64,000 nucleotides of DNA from Dacryopinax spathularia (Eukaryota; Basidiomycota; Dacrymycetes; Dacrymycetales; Dacrymycetaceae), in contig JBBPFI010000006.1 of the NCBI GenBank assembly GCA_037974965.1, positions 496,001 to 560,000 of the forward strand. Reading direction: 5' to 3'. Shown here one piece after another: positions 45,767-55,970 of the stretch. Position 1 is the stretch's first letter. Every line of letters begins with the position of its first letter. The notes under the pieces are model-generated. The model worked only from the letters and a program-made list of their open reading frames with translations, was not told where the DNA came from and did no database searches. Made by a program: the position numbers and the translations under genes.

Positions 45767-46118
45767 TTGCTTGAATCCGATGAAAAGTAAAGGGACTTCA
45801 ATTCTATCATATGCAATTATTGTATATAATCAGCTGAATAGTATCAAATGAAGTAATGTCAAGCATTTATGATCATTTCGAGAACCACTGGCCTGTCGTA
45901 CGTTAGCTCTGCGATAAAGTTCATCGTAAAGATCGATGAAATGGCGCTCATGGGAACGCGGATATCTGATCGATCTTATCGATCTCAATCGCGACCCTAA
46001 TCCCCGCATGCCGGCGCCGGCAAAACGCGCGCCCGAGTCCATTCCCTTGTCGTCACATTAACGTTTGGACCAAATCTTGCTCTCCTTATTGGCTTCGTCA
46101 TCCTCCTTATTCTTTACA
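45767..46118. other. Short intergenic region
   Basis: About 350 bases. The first part is A/T-rich and probably carries the 3' end signals of the Rds1-like gene (TTGTATATAAT near 45828). An in-frame upstream ATG at 46065 offers an alternative start for the next gene. Confidence 0.5.
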
Positions 46119-47905
46119 ATGTCCGAAGACCTGCTTGCCACAGTACATAATCATACCCAGGCTCAGCTGGCTGCATTGCGCGACCTACCCCCAATCGCGG
46201 ACCCAGACAAGCTACGCACGGCTCTCGAGTCCCTGCCCCCTTCTCTGCCTGAGCAAGGATGGGGTGACCAACGCACACTTGATTATCTTACTGGGACTGT
46301 CGTGGGCGGCTTGGCGCAAGGTCAGGCTGGCCCGCGATATTGGGGATTTGTGACTGGCGGGGTGCTGCCCATCGCGCATGCGGCTGACAACCTCGTCACG
46401 CTGTACGATCAGGTCCCCTAATAATCTACTCTACATTCGAAAGGATGCACTGATGAAGTTGCAGAACGTCCAAGTACATCTTCCCACTCAATCACTCTCG
46501 ACCGTAATTGAATCTCGAACCTTGGAACTGTTCCTTTCCCTCCTCGGGCTCGACCCTTCCGACTACCCCGGTCGAACATTTACGACCGGCGCAACCGCAT
46601 CCAACATCCTCGGCCTGGCCTGCGGACGGGAATGGACAGTCCTGAAATCACACCCTGGATACTCGATAGCGGAAGACGGTCTTTCGGGACACGAGTTCAA
46701 AGTGTATGTCGCTGAGGCCCATGCGAGTATCACGAAGGCTGCTAGCGTGGTCGGGATCGGTAAGAAGAATGTCCAGGATTGTGGTGCGCAAAGGTCCGAG
46801 TACGGAGGACGGCCCTTCGATATCGAGAAGCTGGAGCGTTATATGCAAGAATGTAAGGAAAAGGGTGTCCAGTAAGCTCGCTACACGGCCAGGGGTCAGG
46901 CGCAATGTCCTGATGGGCTTCCAGTGTAATCATCAGCCCTGGATTTGGCGAAGTCAACACGGTATGTTCTGATTCTCTGTGCAGGTCTACACACTCATTG
47001 TTGTAGGGAGGCTTCACGCCGGATATACCGAAACTTCGCGCTCTCTGTGATAAGTACGATGCGTGGATGCACATAGACGCCGGTATGGAAGCCCCTACAG
47101 GTTATCCCGGAATGTCTCTCACACAAAACAGCCTTCGGAGCGTTTGCCAACCTCGTTCCTGATCTCCGTCCCTATGTCCAGCATCTTCATCTCGCGGACA
47201 GTATAACGGTGGATGGTACGCTGGGATATGAGCGGACTGTTGTTGTCATTCTGACCTTGTCGCAATAGGGCACAAATGGTTGAATGTACCGTAGGAAATC
47301 TTCTTGCTCGGGGCGCGTCACAGACCCAATGCTGTTCCAGGTACGATAATGCCGCGTTCTTCACTCGGCACGCGGGATTACTACAGGCTGTCTTTGGCCC
47401 AACAACGTCACGTCCACCACCTGCCTACCTATCGGCAGGACCAGCAAGGTCGTCCTATCCGGCAATGGATGCTGTCCAGAATATCCCATCACCACTAAAC
47501 GCCAACATCGAAAATTCGCGCCGGTTCCGAGCACTACCCGTATTCGCCGCTTTACTCGCGTTGGGGCGAGAAGGCTACGCCGAGCTGATTCAGCGGAATG
47601 TCGCATTCGCCCGAGAACTCGGCAAATTCATTAATCAGCATGGATCCTACGAATTGCTTAACCCCGGTGGCAAGGTTCTCCTCAACATCGTCCTATTCAA
47701 GTCCAAAACCATGCCTGCCGATGAATTGATTCAACGGCTGAATTCATCCGGCAAGATCTACGCGAGTCCTACGGCTTGGGGCGGGGTGGGTGCAGTCAGG
47801 ATCGCAGTCAGCAATTGGATGACGAGGCTGGATTCGGTGGATAGACAGAAGAGCGATCTGGACATTGCAAAGGACGTTTTGAATGAGGTTGCTAGGTCGA
47901 AATGA
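46119..47905 (+). CDS. PLP-dependent group II (aromatic/acidic amino acid) decarboxylase
   Basis: Seven exons, 46119-46412, 46465-46871, 46925-46961, 47007-47082, 47132-47215, 47269-47290 and 47341-47905, encode 494 residues. Core features are FTTGATASNILGLACGRE, AEAHASITKAASVVGIGKKN, GFGEVNTGGFTPDIPKLRAL, DAWMHIDAAFGAFANLVPDL (Asp and Ala of the PLP site) and DGHKWLNVP, with the PLP lysine at about residue 302. The 22-nt exon 47269-47290 codes for that lysine motif. The family decarboxylates tyrosine, DOPA, tryptophan, glutamate or aspartate; the loop sequence does not let me choose a substrate. It is not adjacent to the GABA aminotransferase (14 kb apart), so a GABA route is not implied. 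Confidence 0.88.
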
Positions 47906-48230
47906 TTGTTGTAATCCAAAATATGAAGAAACCCACTCTTTTGTGCAGAGTGGGACAGACGGTGGCAGTGCTCGGATTTCGGTGGAAATGTACGGAGATG
48001 AGGAGGCGCCCGATTTGGATGGAAATAGGGGCTACGTAGGACACAGATCTCAGGACAGTCCACTCTCATCTATGCACACCTTGCTTGATTCGCTTTCTAC
48101 AGATCCTATGAGGATGCACATCTATAAAATGCTTCAATCGCTCGCTGGTGACTTGCAAGCAACGATACCAAAGTCGTAAATTTAGCCTACTGTCAACGAT
48201 CCAAACCATTGCAAGCTCGAACTTCCAACT
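47906..48230. promoter_or_regulatory. Upstream region of first epimerase-like gene
   Basis: About 325 bases. TATAAA at 48123-48128 (context CATCTATAAAATG) lies about 105 bases before the ATG at 48231. No other feature. Confidence 0.5.
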
Positions 48231-49210
48231 ATGAAGGTCCTGATTCTTGGTGCCACCGGCTTCATTGGCCTTCCCATTGCCCAAGCTTTCGTGCGCAACG
48301 GTACGCCAGTACGCGTATATTCCACTCCGGCATGTGCTGATCATTGTCCTAGGGCACGAAGTCTACGGCGCAACCCGCTCGCAAGAAAAGGCAGCGTCCC
48401 TGGCTGCAGAGGAGATCTTGCCACTGGTCGGTGATGGATGGAAGTCTCGCGCAAGTGAGATGGACGTGATCATCGACTGTGCTTCTGCCGGACCAGGCGC
48501 GACCGAATACCTCAAGGTTGCTGCTGCTGCGAGCAAGGAGCGCGGTGAATTGTACAAGATCACCTACATCTATGCGAGCGGAACTTGGGTGCATGGCAAT
48601 TACGAGCAGCGCAACTATGGGTTGGCTGATGAGAGGAGCCCTACGAAGGTCTCGCCAGAGTTGGTGCGTTGTGTTGATCTAACTAGCTGAGTTTCCATGC
48701 TGACCAGTTTTGCAGGTGGCTTGGCGACCAGCTGTTGAGCGATCCATCCTGTCCAATCCGGATGTGAACGGCATCGTCATCCGCCCAGCCCTTCTGTACG
48801 GCAGGACGATGTCCCTCCTCGAGCCTCTCTTCAAGGCAGCTCAATCTGGAAAGCTCGAGTGGTACGGTGTGCCAGGAGGCCGGTACTCGCTCATTCACTC
48901 CGACGATCTTGCCGATCTCTTCTTGCGCGTGGCGGAAGCTGGTCCGATCTGCAAGGGCCTTACGTTCGACGCGGCAAACCCGCAGAGCGAGTCGGTCGAG
49001 GATATTCTCGCTACTCTCGCGCGTGTTTCTGGGTGCGAGGGTTACACGCTTCGCAAGCCCGAGAACACGTTCGAGGTCGCTATGTGTACGACGGCCATCT
49101 CGCACCCGTCGCTTGCTCGTCGTCTTGTTGGGTGGGTGCCAAAGAAGCTGGGCTTGGTGGATGGGATGTACATCTACTACAACACCTACGTAAGCAGCCA
49201 GAAGAAGTAA
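48231..49210 (+). CDS. NAD(P)-binding epimerase-like protein, tandem copy A
   Basis: Three exons, 48231-48300, 48353-48663 and 48716-49210, encode 291 residues. An N-terminal Rossmann nucleotide site reads MKVLILGATGFIGLPIAQAF (GxxGxxG), followed by HEVYGATRSQEKAASLAA, MDVIIDCASAGPGATEYL, ITYIYASGTWVHGNYEQ and GIVIRPALLYGRTMSLLEPL. It belongs to the extended short-chain dehydrogenase / nucleoside-diphosphate-sugar epimerase-like group; the YxxxK catalytic pair is not evident, so the activity is open. Copy B lies 630 bases downstream with the same exon phases and an identically sized first exon. TATA box about 105 bases upstream. Confidence 0.88.
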
Positions 49211-49839
49211 GCTTAGTCAGATAGACATTTTAGCATGTCCGAATCTCGTCCTTGTTCATCACACCATACTGCGGAAGTCTCCTGCTCTGAACCCTGCTGC
49301 GATCACATGAGATCATACCAATCGCAAGACAAGGCGACGATCCCGTATTGTCTGCTCCGCAGCTAGACAATGCTCACTAATAATACGCGGCGGAAACAAC
49401 CCCGCTCCCTGGGATGTGTCGCTGATGTAAGTAGACATCGTCTCGGCGCGTCTGTTCACTCCGCATCCAGCGTTGTAGCTTCGCAAAGACTACCAAGTCA
49501 GGCGGTGCTCCTTGCCTACGGAAATGATCGACTTTGCTCACCAGCTCGCACGAAGAGATGTCACGGCGCAGTCCAGCTATGGACGCGCAGTAGGAGGACG
49601 GGTCGCCCAAGGTGTGGATACCTGCGTGGGTTAGCATGGGAGGCTGAGTCGAAGTTGTATGAGATGGATTGACGATAGACAATGGTCGCCCTTAGTGGTA
49701 GAATCCGGCCTTCGGCGAATATATAAAGCGCGGTGTTAGGTCGATTCGTCGGCCAGCAGCACAAATAACAACATCCTTTCATCTCGACCATCCCTGTCCT
49801 ACATATTCATCCAAAGACAAAGCATCACTCTGAACAAAT
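49211..49839. promoter_or_regulatory. Spacer between the epimerase-like pair, with TATA box
   Basis: About 630 bases. TATATAAA at 49720-49727 lies 113 bases before the ATG of copy B. The spacer shows no open relic of a third copy. Confidence 0.55.
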
Positions 49840-50822
49840 ATGAAGGTCTTGGTACTCGGCGCTTCAGGCTTCATCGGCGGCCCAGTCGCGCAAGCTTTCG
49901 TTCGCAACGGTAAGAGGCAGACATTGAGTACATGCATCGTAACTGACCAGTTCAGGCCATGAGGTGTACGGCTACACCCGCTCAGCTTCCAAGGCTGCCG
50001 GTCTCGCAGCGCACGAAATCCTCCCCCTTGTCGGAGACGCCTGGAAAGCCGAGATCGACAACATGGACGTCGTAGTTGACTGCACGGCCGCATATGGCCC
50101 TGATTCCGCCATGCCGAATCTCGAGGCGGTCGCGGCTGTCAGCGAGAAACGCGATCCGAACTATAAGATCAGCTATATCTTCACTAGTGGCACTTGGGTG
50201 CACGGGAATATGGACCAGAGGAACGGCTCTTTCGCGGATGAGAGGGCGCCGCCAAGGAAGTCGGCTGACCTCGTAAGCCACCTAATTCTTGGATGTGCAA
50301 ACGATGTTGATGTGGTGTGTGAAGGTCGCTTGGCGCGCAGTCTTCGAAAAGCAAGTCCTGTCTAATCCGCATATCAACGGCATCGTCCTTCGCCCTGCCC
50401 TTCTGTACGGCAGGTCCATGTCCATCCTCGAAGGCTTGTTCAAGCAGGCGATGGCTGGCAAGATTGAGTGGATCGGCGCTCCGGGAGGACGGTACAGCCT
50501 GATCCATAGCGATGACCTTGCCGACTTGTATGTCCGGATCGGCGAAGCGGCGCCTCTTTACAAAGGCTTGACGTTCGACGCTGCGAACCCGCAAAGCGAG
50601 AGCGTCGACGATATCCTCGCCAAGCTGGCCGAAGTGTCCGGCTGCAAGGGCTATAGCTACAAAGCGCCCGAGAACCTGTTCGAGGTCGCCTTGACGACGA
50701 CTTGCTTCTCTCGTCCAACGCTCGGTCGCGCCCTCACCGGCTGGGTACCCAAGAAGTTCGGCCTGGTCGATGGGATGGCGATCTATTATAACACTTATGT
50801 GGCGAGCCAGAAGAAGTACTGA
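49840..50822 (+). CDS. NAD(P)-binding epimerase-like protein, tandem copy B
   Basis: Three exons, 49840-49909, 49956-50272 and 50325-50822, encode 294 residues. The sequence parallels copy A along its whole length: MKVLVLGASGFIGGPVAQAF, HEVYGYTRSASKAAGLAAHE, MDVVVDCTAAYGPDSAMPNL, ISYIFTSGTWVHGNMDQ, GIVLRPALLYGRSMSILEGL, GGRYSLIHSDDLADLYVRIG and FGLVDGMAIYYNTYVASQKK. Introns sit at the same places and phases. The middle segment around the dinucleotide fold is the most diverged, which may reflect a different substrate. It converges on Atg27, with 120 bases between the stop codons. Confidence 0.88.
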
Positions 50823-50942
50823 TTTCGTCGAGTCGTTAGCGTCACGAGATTCATGTCATGGCAGAGGTACATTACTGCCATCAAGAATGTAAAACAAGTG
50901 ATGTGGATGGGTCTAGAATTAGCCCCGAATGCTACAGATAGA

Positions 50943-52000
50943 TCAAACACTGGTATAACCGCCTCTGCTCCCACCGGGTCGTATCGTTGAACATAAATGG
51001 GTCGTGATGTCTCGGAGAAGGTACGGAACGTCGCGCCAGAAATCGCGGTGTCTGCAACATCATAAGTGTGTGAGACACACCACGTGCGGAGAGCACATAC
51101 GGAAGGAGATCCCAGCCGGACGCTCCGTACTGGGTGTAGTTGTAGTACGCGCCTAATCCGAAGTAGGCGACGATAGCGATCAGTAGTCTTCACCAAAATC
51201 AGCATCAAGCAGAAGCGCATATATGGTGAACGCACAACATGAAGAACCAGCCAACTCCACTTCCTCCTCTGCTTCCCCCTCCTCCGCCTCCGCCTCCATT
51301 CCCGTCGTCTGGACTGGGCTCAGCAGCCCCTTTTTGCGAACAACCCGCTTTCGTATTCCAGTCCAAGTAGAGTGTCCCTTTGCTGAAATCGTAATTCGAG
51401 AAGGATGGGTCCTGGTCTGAGTCGGAGCAGTGGAAGGTGATAGAGACACTTTGCGGAGAGGACTCATGCGGTGCTGGAGGATATGGGGGTCCGTGCAGAG
51501 TGAGCACGAGAGGTTCTGATGCTATCATTGAGCAATGGTGTGCATGGTAATACCGGGAGATACTCACTGGAGTTATCTTCGGATCCTCCAGTAAACTCAG
51601 GATTGAGTGTCGACTTGTATGAGTCTGTCGAGATATCCCCTGCCACTGGCACCACTTGGGTTATCCGGTCTGGCTCCCCGTCCTTCTTGTTCGTTGTCCG
51701 GAGGCATACTCGAGTACCAGCAGGACACTACCAACAGTCAGAACAAGCTTCTAGACGCCATGGCGAGAGACAAACCTGATCCCCGTCGGCCACACCGTCC
51801 TCCGATGGTAAAGGCTTGCACAAGCTAATGTCGATCTTGGTGGTCGAATAGGTCGGAGGGTTGTGCCGCGTGTAAGTAAGGCTGGTCTGTGCCAGATGGG
51901 TGAAGTCCCAGTGTAGTCGATCTCGAGATAGTATACAGTCCCACTCGGCCAGTACTACCGGCAGTAGTAGCCATGATATGCTGAGGTGTCGAAGTATCAT
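50943..52000 (-). CDS. ATG27: Autophagy-related membrane protein Atg27
   Basis: Five exons, 52000-51776, 51727-51568, 51521-51236, 51187-51101 and 51051-50943, encode 288 residues. A signal peptide (MILRHLSISWLLLPVVLAEW) leads into a Cys-containing MRH-type luminal domain (DISLCKPLPSEDGVADGDQC, PAGTRVCLRTTNKKDGEPD, SVSITFHCSDSDQDP, TLYLDWNTKAGC). A Gly-rich linker and one membrane helix (WFFMLLLIAIVAYFGLGAYY) follow, then NYTQYGASGWDLLPHRDFW and a tail ending GGYTSV, which resembles the YSAV-type sorting signal of yeast Atg27. The protein cycles between Golgi, endosome, vacuole membrane and autophagosome-forming sites and helps move Atg9. Divergent from the ataxin-3 gene. Confidence 0.93.
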
Positions 52001-52337
52001 GGTGGTCAGTGAGTAGCCAGCCAACACTGGCTGCGCTTGGCCAGGAGGTCGATAGGGTGAAGTGACGGTATGTATGTATGCTGCGACGGGGTTGAGGAGG
52101 CGGGACCAGACGGTCATGACGCGTCTCCCTCCATGGCCGTCCCCTGGGCCAGGGTAGCGTGTACTTATGCTAAGGGGGACGAAGGCAACAAAGCAGGCGA
52201 CCGCACCTCGTCCACGATCGTCCACCGTTGGCTCTGAGAATGTACTAGATCTGTTCTAGAAGTCCCTGTATACCCACCTGTAAGACCGCCAATCAAGGAG
52301 ACTCGCTTCAACCGCCGTAGGCGTCTCCTGAACCAAC
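52001..52337. promoter_or_regulatory. Divergent promoter: ATG27 and ataxin-3 gene
   Basis: About 340 bases between the two start codons. No TATA box is obvious. The arrangement could allow joint control of two proteostasis genes, which is only an inference from position. Confidence 0.4.
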
Positions 52338-54247
52338 ATGGACGCGCTCCTACCAAATGTATACCATGAGAAAGTGCGTCTATCTCACCACGATCAGCAA
52401 GGCCCCTTGTCTGATACTTGGGCTTCGTAGCAAACTCCGGGAACGATGACATGTGGACAGCATGCGCTGAGTGAGTCTGAGTTTCTGTGGCTACGTCGAG
52501 TCTATCTGATCCTTGCATCAGACTCTTTACTTCGTGGGTACTGTTCGGTAAGGGTTGACTGTATACTGAGCTGCTGCGACACGCTTAGAGGGACACTATG
52601 TCAGCGCATCTAAGCCCGGTATAGTACGTCACTGACAGAGTTTTGCAGTTTGGCGAGGAAGATCTCGCTAGTATCGGACGATCCCTCGATGCCGTTGAGC
52701 GCCATATCGATATAGACTCCTCGGGACGGGCAAGCAGTAATGTGGATGAGACAGGTGCGCAAGGTAACTGACAATCACTGCTGTTACTGATTTTTCCGTG
52801 TAGGATTCTTTTCTGTCCAAGTTCTGGAACAAGCACTTCAAGTCTGGAATTTGTCGCTCGTTAATTGGCGCAGTGCGGAGATGCGCCCATACAATAATAA
52901 GCCGGAGTGCGTCTGTTCGGCCTCCTACGCATCGTCCCCTACTAATGTCTTTGGCAGAGATCAATTCGCTTTTGTACTGAATCATGCCCAGCATTGGTTC
53001 ACTCTTCGCCGATTTGGTCCTCCGCCAGGTTACTGGTATAATCTGAACTCGTTCCACGATCCCCAGTGGCTAAGCCATACATACCTCGGCATGTTCCTCA
53101 ATCAAGCAGAGACCGAAGGTCAGCTTTCGGTGTGCATGCCTGCGGTTCCGGGCTGAACTGTTTGCTGCTAGGTTACACCATCTTCGCCGTGCGCCCACTC
53201 GACCCTGAGGCGCCTAACGCCGTTCCAATATCTCCAGCCGACGAGATAGCCACCGACTTGCTCACCCTATATGGACCTACATCACACGCGCCGACAATAG
53301 AGCAAATCCAAAGTCTGACGACCGGCGTGCCTGCCCCCTCCGAGGATGATCCGGAACTAGCCGCGGCCATAGCAGCTTCTTTGCAAGATGCAGGCGGTGC
53401 GAAGGCCCCGCCGCCGGAGCCCGCAGCGGGTCCTGACGAAACGCACTATGCTGGCGTATCAGACTATCAGGCGGCTTCTATGGATAATCTGTTCGACATG
53501 ACTGCTGATCGACATGCGCCCGTCGCGCCTCCGCCGCGAGCTGGTCCTTCCAGGGCGCCAGATATGGATACCGATGTGTCGGACGCACAGCTTGCAGAAA
53601 GTGTAGCCCGTAGCACCGCGGCTCTCCAACGCTTTCGTATGTCGTCGGCAGAAGATTTGCCTGATTTGGTGCCAGCTGCGACTAGTCGGAAACGTAATGC
53701 TGGCAGCGATGCCGGTGAACCGAAACGTCGTCGCACCACCGGAGCTGAGGAAGAAGAAGAGATGCTTCGGCGAGCCCTGGCTGCCAGCAGGGGGGAAGAC
53801 GATGCGAATGTCGATGAGGATGAGGACGATATCGAGAAGTTCGACGATGAATATGATCTGGGCCCGTTCGCTGGCGGCTCTAATCCTGCCAGCTCAGCTC
53901 AACCCATACGAGCTCACGACCGAGTTCTGGATGACGAAGACCTGGAACTTCAAGCGGCTCTGCGGGCCAGCCTGGAGGACCCGACAGCTGGAGTCCTCAC
54001 CATTCCTGAGGAGGTCGTGCCGATCCGTAAAGACGTCTCAGGGTCTGCAACACCTTCAACCGCTCCTGCCACCCGCACATCACATCCTTCTGGAATGCCG
54101 GCGGCCGCGACTGCGACGGCTGAGCAAGATAACGCAGAGGAAGACGAGGAAGAAGGCGGCGAAGATCAGGCACAGGACGAGCTACCAACTGCCGAGCCTA
54201 GCTTGGAAGAAATCAGAGCGCGGCGTCTAGCGAGGTTTGGCAACTAG
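52338..54247 (+). CDS. ATXN3: Ataxin-3-like Josephin deubiquitinase with UIMs
   Basis: Seven exons, 52338-52373, 52431-52470, 52522-52537, 52639-52754, 52804-52906, 52958-53118 and 53172-54247, encode 515 residues. The Josephin domain (about 1-170) has the catalytic Cys at 20 (TPGTMTCGQHALNSLL), GFFSVQVLEQALQVWNLSLV, His at 116 (NHAQHWFTLRRFG) and Asn at 132 (YWYNLNSFHDPQW). The tail has ubiquitin-interacting motifs near residues 216 (DPELAAAIAASLQ), 351 (EEEMLRRALAASRG) and 412 (DLELQAALRASLED), plus a weaker one near 295. A KRR-type nuclear signal sits near residue 340. There is no poly-Gln tract. The enzyme trims ubiquitin chains, generally with Cdc48/p97. The 16-nt third exon and a ~100-nt intron make the 5' part less certain. 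Confidence 0.9.
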
Positions 54248-54927
54248 CTAAATCGGCCCTGCATCAATTGCATGCGTTACGATCGCATTAATGCATCACG
54301 ATCTCATGTCCTGTCATTGTGAAAACCGGGTGCCCGCTCGCTGCCACTGCCACGCGCCTTAATGGTACACGAGGTTAACCCGCCTCGCTTCGCTCATCGC
54401 CCTCAGTTTTTTGGGGTTTGTTTTTCCCCTTTTTTCCCGTTCTTCTCACAATTCAGTTAAGTCATTGACATAAGGTAATTTGGCAAACCATTCAGGCATC
54501 AATGTTAACCCATCTTGCTTTGCTCCTCATTCCTCAATGTGAGAACTGTTTATGTTTCTGATTTTCTTTACCAATTTCCAGTTAAATTGTTAAGTGTGCA
54601 AAGTAAGTTAGCTGACCATCCAATTGGCTTGTAGATCTTCCTTCTAGGTAGATTGCTTCTTCCTGGCCCATGCTTGCACACCTCCGCTATGCTCCGGTGG
54701 CGCATGGTAGTATGTGTCAAGTATACAAAGTGAATTAGCTAAGTGAGCAAGCATAGTGTAGATTACTCTTTAGATAGAGTATGCCTGCTGGTGGCACAGC
54801 GTCCACATTTAGATACAGCATTATACGTGGTGTAAATGGCTGCCTATCCAGGGTGGCTTAACTTACGTGATCTTCTCAAGTAGATTCCCGTGAGCCAGCT
54901 TTGACTCTGCCTCCTTGTCCCTTAATC

Positions 54928-55036
54928 CTCCCGTCTCCCGTCTCCCGTCTCCCGTCTCCCGTCTCCCGTCTCCCGTCTCCCGTCTCCCGTCTCCCGTCTC
55001 CCGTCTCCCGTCTCCCGTGTCCCGTGTCCCGTGTCC
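54928..55036. repeat. 7-bp minisatellite (TCCCGTC)n
   Basis: About 13 head-to-tail copies of TCCCGTC run from 54928 to about 55017, then three copies of the variant TCCCGTG. The block ends in TCCCATACACC. The unit is unlike fungal telomere repeats. The variant copies are confined to one end, as expected when repeats spread from one side. Confidence 0.9.
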
Positions 55037-55323
55037 CATACACCATTTCCCATTCCTGGCTGACAGGCTTCAAGCAGAAGGAGGATGTCAAGGCCAACTT
55101 AAGAAGGTATCCCGAGCAAGTGGGTTTCACCTCTGCAGTTCCTAGTGGCCTGTTTCCTGTTCCCCATTTCCTGTCCCAAATCACTCAGTATTATAGTATC
55201 TACCGTAATGGTATGATTTTATTCTAATGTATTTAGTTTGCACAATAGTTTGTATGTTTATATAACCACATATTACATTATTTCGCTTCTATTTTAATAA
55301 ATTGAGGAAAAACCACAAAATAA

Positions 55324-55340
55324 GGGTCTTGTTAAGACCC
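55324..55340. repeat. Perfect 7-bp inverted repeat with 3-nt loop
   Basis: GGGTCTT-GTT-AAGACCC. It lies at the edge between an A/T-rich stretch and a very GC-rich stretch; no transcript is known to end here. Confidence 0.7.
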
Positions 55341-55970
55341 CCAAGGACCCCAACCCTTTTTTCCCTTGGTCCCTAGCCCGGAGCCGCGCGCCGGGCGCTT
55401 TTGCTTCCGTGGCCACGTGGCGCGAAAACGTGGCAAGGCCACGCGCGACTTTTGCACCGCTTTTCGACGCCTAGCTTTAACTTATAGATAAGTCCTGGTG
55501 CACGTGAGCCGCGTCTAGCCAAAGTTCGATCCTGCCGGAGGTCCCAAGTTGCACTGACGACTAGTCCGTAAGCACGGCGTCCCAAGTCCATAGCAACAAC
55601 TTGGACTTGGTTTTGGCAGGTTGACCGCTGCAGGCGGAATCTGTTCGAGGTTGGCGCCTCTTCCATCAGATCGCCGAACTGACTTATCCTAGCACGCACC
55701 TCCGGTCGCTTGGAAAACATTCATCAGACCGGCAATCAGGGGCATCAAAGTAGAGTCAGAAGATGTTAGCCATTGTGATAACGGTAGACTACGTGGCCGG
55801 TGGTCGACCTGAGAGGCCCGTTGGTGTTGAGCGCATGTTCTCAGAAGCGCTCTTGAACCTGACTGCGAAAGTGATTGCTTGCATGGAGACGAACATTGGG
55901 ATATATTTCAAGATCGAGGCTCGTCTTTGTTGCAACGTGCTGCTCCGAAACTCCTGCCCCTGCGCCGGCC

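Larger units (their letters stand above)
54248..55970. other. Gene-free block with repeats
   Basis: About 1.7 kb. It holds a pair of diverged repeats (54370-54740), the TCCCGTC minisatellite (54928-55036), an A/T-rich stretch (55220-55330), a hairpin (55324-55340) and a second dyad (CCAAGTCC..GGACTTGG near 55582-55611). No coding feature is recognised. The end is the upstream region of the first DUF6533 paralogue. Confidence 0.6.

Noticed and set aside
30374-47905. GABA aminotransferase and group II decarboxylase as a GABA pathway pair
   Set aside because: They lie 14 kb apart with unrelated genes between, and the decarboxylase substrate is unknown.
54928-55036. Internal telomere-like repeat
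   Set aside because: The unit is TCCCGTC (GACGGGA), not TTAGGG or a known fungal variant, and no subtelomeric features are present.
55500-55545. Possible tRNA or SINE promoter (AGTTCGATCC resembles a B box)
   Set aside because: The A-box-like stretch upstream is poor and no cloverleaf or acceptor stem can be drawn.
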